DNA of 64,000 bases from Denticeps clupeoides (Eukaryota > Chordata > Actinopteri > Clupeiformes > Denticipitidae): assembly GCF_900700375.1 (NCBI RefSeq), contig NC_041725.1, forward strand, positions 7,082,255 to 7,146,254. Reading direction: 5' to 3'. Below, in pieces: positions 50,735 through 64,000 of the stretch; the first letter of the stretch is position 1; every line of letters begins with the position of its first letter. Both the position numbers and the translations under genes were made by a program. The notes beneath the pieces were generated by a model, which did not search any database, was not told the DNA's origin, and saw nothing but the letters and a program-made list of their open reading frames with translations.

Positions 50735-50932
50735 AGTGAAGTGATTGTCATTGTGATACACAGCACAGCACACAACGAAATGTGTCCTCTGCTTTTAACC
50801 ATCACCCTTGGTGAGCAGTGGGCAGCCATGACAGGCGCCTGGCGAGCAGTGTGTGGGGACGGTGCTTTTCTCAGTGGCACATTGCCACTTCGGGATTCGA
50901 ACCGGCAACCTTCTGATTACGGGGCCACCACT
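50735..50932 (-). repeat. SINE family A
   Basis: A minus-strand copy runs from the tail to part of the tRNA-like head, with the B-box GGTTCGAATCCC preserved. It lies directly beside the LINE fragment that starts near 50965. Confidence 0.85.
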
Positions 50933-50964
50933 TCATACATTTGAGGAAACATGCATATACTTAC

Positions 50965-51553
50965 AAAAACACTGGAGCCCCCCAGGGCTGTGTTTTGAGC
51001 CGCCGGCTGTACTCTCTGTCCACCGACAACTGTGCAGACACTACAAACTCCAACACCATCATCATCATAAAGTTTGCTGACAACACGGTTGTGGTGGGCC
51101 TGATCAGGAAGATAGTGAAGGACCTCAGCCACCCCAACAATGGACTGTTCTCTCTGCTGCGATCAGGGAAGCGCTTCCGCACCCTGAAGTCCAACACAGA
51201 GAGAATGAGGAGGAGCTTCTTCCCGCAGGCCATACGAGCTCTCAACAATCACAACATTACATAAAACTCTAATACACTCCAGCACTTTCACTTTCAATCA
51301 CTTCTGTACTCAATTCCCCCAGAATCTTGCACAAATTTTCACTTTACTTTACACATATGCACACCTTCACCCTACCTGTTACACATATTTGATGTTTAAA
51401 AACCTAAAATTGTAATATTTGGTTATGTTTACAATATTTGCATATTGGTTCCACTGGAATACTTGCAATATTGTGGTCTATAACAGTCTCATAAGCATTT
51501 CACTTCATATCATACCATGTATGACTGTGTACGTGACAAATAAATTTGAATTC
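50965..51553 (+). mobile_element. LINE 3' end with reverse transcriptase fragment
   Basis: The plus-strand frame contains GAPQGCVLSRRLYSLSTDNC and then IIIKFADNTVVVGLI, the reverse transcriptase region around the FADD motif, with N in place of the second D. A separate block, FFPQAIRALNNHN, is typical of the C-terminus of such fish elements. The 3' UTR ends in GACAAATAAATTTGAATT. Most of the element is missing 5', as is usual for LINE copies, and an internal deletion joins the two protein blocks. It is dead. Confidence 0.8.
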
Positions 51554-51861
51554 ACAAAAGTTTTAATGTGAAGATGAATATGTAAAAGAAAGAAAAAAAA
51601 AAATCAGCACAAAGACATTGGTTTCACACAGCATCTAACTTACATCTTCTCATATGCCTCCATGTGAGCAAATGATAAAAGCAAATTGTTCAAAATATAG
51701 ATTTTAAAATGTGCCACTGTCATGTCAGCGAATTGGAGAAAGTATTTAAAAACAAGTACTATACAACCTTACAACCTTGCACAGAGTAATGTCCAGATGC
51801 TGGTTAAGACAGCGTCTATGCGGTCTCCGCGCCATGGCAAAACCGTACTGTGGTGTCGGGG

Positions 51862-51867
51862 TTTATT
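51862..51867 (-). promoter_or_regulatory. dhx40: dhx40 polyadenylation signal
   Basis: A minus-strand AATAAA lies about 28 bases past the dhx40 stop codon. It would give a very short 3' UTR. Confidence 0.5.
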
Positions 51868-51894
51868 ACGCGTATTAGTCCACGAATGCAGACG

Positions 51895-57400
<5,506 letters not shown>

Positions 57401-58120
57401 GTTTTCAGCAGCCGCCGGTCGGCTGGTGCGCTTTAACGTTTAAAACATCAGATCAGCGGGCATCTTCCTAATAACAAAACAACGTACGACGTCGAGCGGA
57501 AGCCGGACTCGCCCCGGAAGTGAATTCAACATGGAGTCAGAATAAAAGTCCCAGTGGTTTCCTAAACAAGAGCGTTTCTCAAATTATTAACTAGATATTT
57601 TTTCTAAACGGGTGGTAGTATCCTAGCTGGTAACACACTCGCCTATGAACCAGAAGACCCAGGTTCAAATCCCACTTACTACCATTGTGTCCCTGAGCAA
57701 GACACTTAACCCTGAGTGTCTCCAGGGGGGACTGTCCCTGTCACTACTGACTGTAAGTCGCTCTGGGTAAGGGCGTCTGATAAATGCTGTAAATGTAAAT
57801 GGTACATTTTGTTCGTGTTGTATCTAAGTGCCGCACGGGATGAAACCGTGAATAAGAGATCCTGAACTTTTATTTTAAAAAAAGAAGAAATGTTTTGTCC
57901 TCCGGGTTAGATTCATTTTTGATCGTTGTGATTCAGACCGTGAAATGATGACGTCTGCCTATGTAAATACAACGTATTTGGGGATCGTTAGACTTGCAGG
58001 TTTCGGTAACATAGATAAAATAGTCATTTGAACTTTTTGTGAGAAAAAAAGAAGCCAAATGCAAGCTTAATGCATTGTCCAAGATTGATTGCCTAGTTTG
58101 AGTCTGGGCGACCAGTCAAC
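57401..58120. promoter_or_regulatory. shared intergenic region of divergent dhx40 and tubd1
   Basis: The two start codons are 720 bases apart and point away from each other, so both promoters must lie here. The CpG-bearing part is next to dhx40 (57400-57535). A SINE B copy occupies 57611-57800 in the middle. Whether the genes share one bidirectional promoter is not shown by sequence. Confidence 0.55.
57611..57800 (+). repeat. SINE family B, full length
   Basis: This is the best plus-strand example of the family: head GGTGGTAGTATCCTAGCTGG, B-box GGTTCAAATCC, body, then the TAAGTCGCTCTGGGTAAGGG tail and a TAAATG-type 3' end. Confidence 0.9.
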
Positions 58121-61100
58121 ATGTCCGTGGTGACTGTGCAGCTGGGCCAGTGTGGAAACCAGGTCGGCCAGGAGCTGTTCGGCGTGCTCTGCAGGGACTC
58201 TAGCGATGCCAGGGAGAAGAGGTATGGGGACTGCAGCCGGGAGCGATTCTTCAGAGACGGGCCGAGTGAAGGTGCAGAGTTGTTGTTGTTTTTTACAGTT
58301 TACATTTTACCTGCGATTACTATGAGAACAGTGTGGGTTAGTTTGACCCTTTACATGTACGGCATGCATCCCGTGGTGCATGTGCCACTTTAGTTGTAGT
58401 TTGTAAAAATAAAAAATGCACGTGCGGTGTTTGTATAGTCAAACTGCAATTTTAATTATAGTATTTATTGCCTCATAGTCTTTGTCTTCTGTCACTTTGA
58501 TTTGCATGCAGAGCTGGTTGCACGCGCAGTGCTTGTTGATATGGAGCCAAAAGTCATTTCTCAGATCATCACAAAAGCAGCTAAATCTGGCAAATGGAAA
58601 TACAGCGACAAAGCACACTTCTCTCAGAAACAGGGCTCTGGCAATAACTGGGCTAATGGGTGAGGACGATGTTCATGAATGGAGGACACAAACTGGACCC
58701 GAGAGCCTATTTGTGACAACCCCATGGTTTTATTTTGCAGGTTTTGTGTTCACGGGCCCAGTCATGAAGAGGCAATCCAAGACCTTGTACAAAAAGAGGT
58801 GGAGCACTGTGACCGCCTCTCTGGGATCCTAACAGTAATGAGCATGGCTGGGGGCACAGGGTCTGGAACGGGTACTTATGTCACTCAGTGTCTGCGGGAC
58901 ATGTACCCTCATTCCCTCTTTCTCAATCATGTGACCTGGCCGTACAACACAGGGGAGGTAAGGGACACAAAAAAATTACTTGAGTAATTTTCTCACTCAA
59001 GATTGTAGTAAAAGTTACATAGAACATGTTTTCATAGGTTCATTCAACATATATTCGGTTATGTATATTTGCTTGTCCAAAAGTTGAAAGGCCCATCCCA
59101 CTGTATTTTTGAAGGCCACTTTAAGGTGATTAATACAATATGACTCCATTAAAATGTAAAAAGTGGAATTATTGAAATCTCCTATATAAACCAAAACATA
59201 TTGAAAAATGTTTCTTGTTACCAGTCCCAAGCCTGGGTAAATGGGGAGGGTTGCGTCAGGAAGGGCATCTGGTGGAAAACGTTTGCCAGGTCAGGTTGGT
59301 CCGCTGTGGCGACCCGTAACAGGAGAAGTGGAAGGACGATCACTACTTTCTTGGTGATTCTGTATGTGTCTGTTTCAACATCTGATTCTTAGTGTTGCTT
59401 GATTTCTACTTTGTTCTCTTTTAGGTCATTGTCCAGAACTACAACTCTGTGCTCACGCTCTCTCATCTCTACCAGTTCTCTGATGCCATTTTGGTTCATG
59501 AGAATGACACGGTGCACCGAATATGCTCCCAGCTCTTGAACATCAAACACATTTCTTTCAGTGATGTGAATAAGGTCATCGCCCACCACCTTGGAAGCGT
59601 GCTCCAGCCTACATATACAAGCAGTTTGGCTGGCCTGTACAGCAGAAACCCTATAGGTTAGTGACAGAATCTTAAATTTGAAGATAATCTGCCAAGACAA
59701 AGAAGCCGAAAAAAATACACACTTGGGATGTTAGAAAATATCGATACCTGTAATATATCATGCAAAATTTTACATGGTGTCGATATTGTATCGATACAGG
59801 CACATCAAATATCGATATTTTTTTATTATTTAGTCCATCCTGAGGTTCTTTAGTGAGGTCAGCAGAGTCAGCGACTACAACCTCCATTTACATTTACATT
59901 TACAGCATTTATCAGACGCCCTTATCCAGAGCGACTTACAATCAGTAGTTACAGGGACAGTCTCCCTGGAGCAATTTAGGGTTAAGTGTCTTGCTCAGGG
60001 ACACAATGGTAGTAAGTGGGATTCGAACCCGGGTCTTCTGGTTCATAGGCGAGTGTGTTACCCACTAGGCTACTACCACATACTACCACCTCCACTCCTG
60101 TAGATGGCGCTGTACAGCTGGCAACGTACTGCTTGGCATCTCAGGCAGAGTGTAATTGTAAAACAAGACAGACTAATCACAGCATCTTGTTTTTCAGCTG
60201 ATTCTATATATATTAAGTGAACTGTAAAATATTACATTTGTACAGTATATAAATATATTGTGATATAATCGCATCATGACTCATGTATCATGATACATGT
60301 CGTATCATGAGATCCTTGCCTATTCATGTATGCTGGCAGTAAATTTATATGGGCTTTAAAAACAATCTTACAAAAATAATAAAATGTGAGGTTTGGAAAT
60401 ATAGATTTGTTGGTTTAATGCCAATTTATGTTTTGTCCACAGGTGAATTGCTGAGCTGTCTGGTCAATCACCCTGAATACAAATTGCTAAGTGTGTATAA
60501 CATCCCTCAGATGTCCACCTCCTCCCTGGCCTACAGCAGCTTCACCTGGCCTGGCTTGCTGAAGCACTTGCGCCAGATGCTTGTGGCTGATTCCAAGATG
60601 GAAGAAGGTGTGGACCCTTAAACGTTGCAGGGTGTGTAAGGGTGAAGTTCTGGGAAGCTTATTTCATCTTATTTCCCTCTCAGGTATTGACTGGAAGGTG
60701 TGTGTGCCCGCCACAGGCAGGACTGGAAATGAGAGAGCGCGAAATTCACAACAGTTGGGCTTCAACACATCCTTGGCAAACCTACTCATATTACGAGGAA
60801 AAGATGTTGCAAGTGCAGATGCAGGCAAGTAGTTTTCTCATTTTTGAGCACTTTTGGCAGAACATTTTTTTATGGATTGTATGTGAAATTATAGCATCTA
60901 TACATATTATCCATTTTTTGGTCCTGATGTGAAATTGGGATAACACCAAAAAACAGGACAAAACTGTAGAAACAGGCTATACTTTCATATTACAAACATG
61001 GAAAAGCATTGGAAAGGTGGGAAAAAAAAATCCCAAAACCATATTTTTGCCAGTAAACTGGACGGTGAGACGTTTTCCAAATGTCACATTTTATTTTTGC

Positions 61101-61664
61101 AAGGCAGCCAGTTTTAAAGACCCTGGACTTTACACACCCTGGCTTCCAGTGGAAGAGGCCTTCAGTACCTGGAATTCCACGGTTTCATTTAATGGATATG
61201 AGAAGGCTGCCACTCTGGTCAGTAACAGCCAATCTTTGCTGAAACCCTTGGATTACATAGTTGGGAAAGCGTGGAATATGTTTGCTTCCAGGTAAGGTTA
61301 ATAGCTTCTCAAAAAAAAGTTCTCAATTACATACATTCTACACTTATAGCTTATACAATTTAAACATTCTGCATTTTTAGACCTTTTGACCTGAATACTC
61401 TTCATTAATACAACACAGTTCATGTTTATGGTTTTTTAAACGATCTTTGCTATGAGCCTCAGGATTTCCTTGGCCTGGGTTGTGGAATCATGGAATGGAT
61501 GTGACAAGTGTTGTTCTTTGTGGACTTACATTTCCCTCTTTGATGGATCTTTATTTGACAGGGCATACATTCATCAGTACACAAAATTTGGGATTTCAGA
61601 AGAGGATTTCCTGGATAGTTTTACAGTCCTTGAGCAGGTCATATCTAGCTACACTCATTTCTGA
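58121..61664 (+). CDS. tubd1: delta-tubulin, 8 exons
   Basis: Exons 58121-58271, 58512-58659, 58741-58957, 59425-59656, 60443-60607, 60684-60824, 61108-61291 and 61562-61664 join to 446 residues (human TUBD1 453). The start [20 protein letters not shown] is typical of tubulins and close to human [16 protein letters not shown]. The GTP-binding loop AGGTGSGTG is at about residues 136-144, and the ending [15 protein letters not shown] matches the family. Delta-tubulin is needed for triplet microtubules in centrioles and basal bodies. Intron 6 appears to use a GC donor (GCAG|GCAAGT at 60824/60825) with an acceptor at 61107; this join is the one that keeps the conserved [16 protein letters not shown] region. 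An AATAAA signal follows at 61751-61756. Confidence 0.96.
59725..60330. mobile_element. AT-rich decayed DNA repeat with nested SINE in tubd1 intron 4
   Basis: Both flanks of the SINE B copy are made of AATATCGATA/TATCGATA-rich and TCATGTATCATGATACATG-type sequence that resembles a common fish DNA repeat ending in TGAGATCCTTGCC. The middle has no coding content. The SINE at 59887-60080 splits it. The class is not certain. Confidence 0.5.
59887..60080 (-). repeat. SINE family B, full length, nested
   Basis: A well-preserved minus-strand SINE B with an extended CATTTACATTTACATTTACAG tail on the plus strand. It lies inside the AT-rich repeat, so it arrived later. A short duplication of the ACTACCAC block is visible at its head end (60072-60088). 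Confidence 0.88.
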
Positions 61665-61750
61665 TGGAGGTTTCTCTCAAGGTTAAATATGATTCAAAAT
61701 TTGAATCGTGAGTTTATTGCACTTTGATGACCCTTTCTCTTTGCTCTGTA

Positions 61751-61756
61751 AATAAA
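61751..61756 (+). promoter_or_regulatory. tubd1: tubd1 polyadenylation signal
   Basis: AATAAA lies 87 bases after the tubd1 stop codon and is followed by a GT-poor, T-bearing stretch. It is the first canonical hexamer downstream. Confidence 0.7.
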
Positions 61757-61759
61757 GCT

Positions 61760-62960
61760 TCATCGAACATTACAAAATGTAAAGTGGAATGTTGAGAAAT
61801 TAAAGAATGGGCAGATTTCTGTATTAAAATGTCTTAAGTTTAATCATTTTCACACATAAGAGTACACAACGTGCAGACATCACAATTCACCTGCTGCTTC
61901 AGCCCAAAATGTCAGACAGCCTACAGACTGTTGTTGCTTTACCATAAAAGAGCCAACACCAGTCTGATAAGCTATCCGACAGGATGGAATATTCTGAAAA
62001 AATAAAAATCTTGACTGCGATGAATCCGGACAGGGTCCCCATCCACACTAACATAATGTTCCATAAAACATCCATAAAAATGCAGTGAATACATGATATT
62101 TCATTTGCAACTCTGTATATTCCAGTAGCTGACAACTTACCTTCAGCAGCCAGAACCATCTTGGGGAGGGTAGCACCTTGTAGAAATAAACTAACAAAAA
62201 GAGGTCTGGAACCAAAAGATTTTTTGGAAGTAATAAAAAAAATCTGTATGTATTACTTCTACTTTATTTCTACAGCAACAAGTTACCTTACAAGTTATCT
62301 AACAATTATAGTTCCAGTTCCTAAAACGTTTTACAAAACATCACAGCAGATGGGAGACAAAAACGAATCCAGGCAAGGGGGGAAAAAAAAGTTAATTTAA
62401 CGAGGCATTTTAGTCTCTGATCTGACATTTACAAAATGAAAAAAAAAAAAAGTTGTACACACTGTTACCATTTCCTTTCCAGGCTTCAAGAAACACCATC
62501 AAAAAGAACCACTCACAGAATGTGCAAAATGTCAATACCATGTTAATCCGACTTGATATTGCTATTTTTGTAAAATTAAAATAAGCGTTTAACTTTATAT
62601 TAATCAGTGAAACCATCAGTATTCCTTCCCCTCAACATGTCAGGTTCTGGCCATTCATACAGAGTACAATACACACAATAAAATAAGACCTCAGTTAATT
62701 CCCCCATTTTGCATAAGACATTTAAGTAAAAAAAAAAAGATGCTGTTTCGCTAAGTCCGGAGAAGAATTACAAATTGATAAATTAACTAATTATTCTTGT
62801 TTAATTAAGGTCACCCCTGACACACACACACACACACACACAAGATCTATACAAACTAAAGAGACCAAAGGCAGCAGAACATTCTGAACATTCAGCTTCA
62901 TGAGTTTTTTTCTTTCTCATCCATCCAGATGGAAGCCACGGAGTTAGCTGGAGGACTGTT
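61760..62960. other. gap between convergent tubd1 and the small membrane-protein gene
   Basis: The two genes converge here. The right part is probably 3' UTR of the small gene (minus strand). A CA microsatellite lies at 62821-62842. No other gene is recognised. Confidence 0.55.
62821..62842. repeat. (CA)11 microsatellite
   Basis: A pure CA run lies in the probable 3' UTR of the gene ending at 62961. Confidence 0.95.
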
Positions 62961-63577
62961 TCATTTGCTCTTGTCCTCACAGTACTTCTTCTGCTGAAGT
63001 CGTTTTGCGTAGCTTTGCGCCATTGAATTAATGATGGAGTAAATAAAGTAACAGACCATGATGAGCACTATTTTCTCAAAGACCCACGATAGCCAGCTCT
63101 CGCCCTGTAAGGAAAGAATAAATAACCCCTTTCAACTCCTTTGTGTCATTTTCAAGTGGTTTACATTATTATAACATGATTCCCTTATGGCTAGAGTCTG
63201 ATGTTGACATCATTGGTCACAACGCCCTCCACTGAATTTTTAACTATTAAAAGTCATCGTACACAAAATCACAACTAAACTCGCATAAACTGTGACATTA
63301 ACGTGGGGCTCACAGATAGCTCAGAAGCTATCCAGGTCAATACGTAGAAGGATAGAAGAAAGAAAAAATGCTTACAGCAGGACTGCCTTCTCCAGCTCGG
63401 TGGTGCAGCTTGGTTCTCTGGGCTTCCAGGTACTCGCTAAAAGGCTTCTGAAGGGATGGCCCCACTCCTGGGACAGCGCTGTACAGAAAGCAGAACACAC
63501 ACAAAGCAAAGCTACTCACCACAGTGAAAGGAGAAGGTCTGGGAGTTACAGCCCCGGTATACCGTGACAAAACCCAT
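62961..63577 (-). CDS. unrecognised small single-pass membrane protein, 3 predicted exons
   Basis: I do not recognise this gene. The last exon, 63104-62961, encodes [20 protein letters not shown] and onward to KYCEDKSK, with one membrane segment (about residues 58-76) and a basic, charged tail. It joins in frame to 63467-63376, which encodes a polar stretch with [19 protein letters not shown]. An ATG in good context (CACCATGG) at 63577 opens exon 63577-63520, giving 97 residues in all. The first join needs a 52-base intron, which is very short, so the N-terminus is the least certain part. A TATA box is well placed upstream. The fit of splice sites and membrane segment supports a real gene; the function is unknown. 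Confidence 0.6.
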
Positions 63578-63631
63578 GGTGGGTCCTCAAGAGAGCCTCA
63601 GCTGAATGCTGAACAAGACCAGTGAGCCCTT

Positions 63632-63639
63632 CTCTTATA
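63632..63639 (-). promoter_or_regulatory. TATA box of the small membrane-protein gene
   Basis: On the minus strand TATAAGAG lies about 55 bases before the predicted start codon, which would put transcription start near 63605. An ATTGG (inverted CCAAT) motif lies about 30 bases further upstream. A TATA promoter, rare in this window, suggests tissue-restricted expression; this is inferred. Confidence 0.5.
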
Positions 63640-63644
63640 TCGCT

Positions 63645-64000
63645 CTTACCCCTGCCAGAACTGGTTTCAGCCAATTAATGGGGAAGTGAGTCGATCTTGT
63701 GTCATCACTGCATTACACAAAGACGTGGCCACCACCCAGAGAGTAAGGGGGAACGCTGCTCTCCTCCTCTACCAAGGCCATATTAGGAGCCCATCAATTT
63801 AACACATGCTAATGTTACACTATGTATGTAGAAATAAATAACAATTAGAGTAATCGAATAAGGGCCCTTATTGAAAAGGCTTGTGTCATACACGTGTTAC
63901 TACCATTTGTGTTGTATATAATGCATATTTGGAATTAATTTCCTGGTCAAGCTCATCAGAATGAGTACAGGAAAGACAGTCATGATGCATGAGTCATGGC
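63645..64000. other. right edge of window
   Basis: Beyond the promoter of the small membrane-protein gene I see no reading frame, repeat family or RNA gene in the last 350 bases. Confidence 0.6.

Larger units (their letters stand above)
49181..51894. other. intergenic region between cltc and dhx40
   Basis: This gap holds SINE B (50003-50150), SINE A (50735-50932), a LINE 3' end (50965-51553) and fragments of a GAACGAATC-rich repeat near 49125-49160 and 50228-50275. No host gene is seen. Confidence 0.7.

Noticed and set aside
62121-62182. Minus-strand mini-exon candidate (acceptor-like CTACAAG, ATGGTTCTGGCTGCTGAAG, then GTAAGTT)
   Set aside because: No partner exon could be found; the motifs can arise by chance in the gap after tubd1.

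Overview
This window is vertebrate nuclear DNA, almost certainly from a teleost fish. Genes are split into many short exons with GT-AG introns, the coding sequences match vertebrate families over their full length, and the spaces between exons are full of teleost-type tRNA-derived SINEs, Tc1-like DNA transposons, one LINE tail and dinucleotide repeats. Two SINE families dominate. From memory they resemble repeats of clupeiform/otocephalan fishes such as denticle herring, but the species cannot be fixed from the sequence alone. I recognised no LTR element, endogenous retrovirus, Polinton or toxin relic.

Layout, left to right: ppm1l (minus, 4 coding exons, 514-7696); nmd3 (plus, 15 coding exons, 10015-15262); a gene-poor stretch; sptssb (minus, one coding exon, 20410-20652, with a likely non-coding first exon near 21840); a repeat-rich stretch; otol1 (plus, 4 coding exons, 27297-29340); an Fc-receptor-like three-Ig-domain gene (minus, 5 exons, 29911-32722) with a 5S rRNA-like copy in one intron; cltc (minus, 32 exons, 34508-48854); a repeat-rich gap; dhx40 (minus, 17 exons, 51895-57400) head to head with tubd1 (plus, 8 exons, 58121-61664); and an unrecognised small membrane-protein gene (minus, 3 predicted exons, 62961-63577). 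Exon joins were worked out by eye and keep frame throughout; predicted lengths are 353, 504, 80, 482, 308, 1677, 724, 446 and 97 residues.

ppm1l, nmd3, sptssb and otol1 keep the order of human 3q26.1, without B3GALNT1. cltc, dhx40 and tubd1 are neighbours on human 17q23. The window therefore holds the junction of two ancestral gene blocks, with the Fc-receptor-like gene at the junction. Known functions are varied: ER phosphatase signalling and sphingolipid synthesis (ppm1l, sptssb), 60S ribosomal subunit export (nmd3), otolith matrix (otol1), immunoglobulin-type recognition (the Fc-receptor-like gene), vesicle coat (cltc), RNA helicase (dhx40) and centriole tubulin (tubd1).

The most unusual features are a near-perfect 62-bp-arm fold-back in the sptssb intron, the apparently soluble Fc-receptor-like gene, the 5S copy beside a SINE, a GC-AG intron in tubd1, a decayed Tc1 element split by a SINE just upstream of otol1, and the unrecognised membrane protein. 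I saw no clear evidence of a wholly new biological system.
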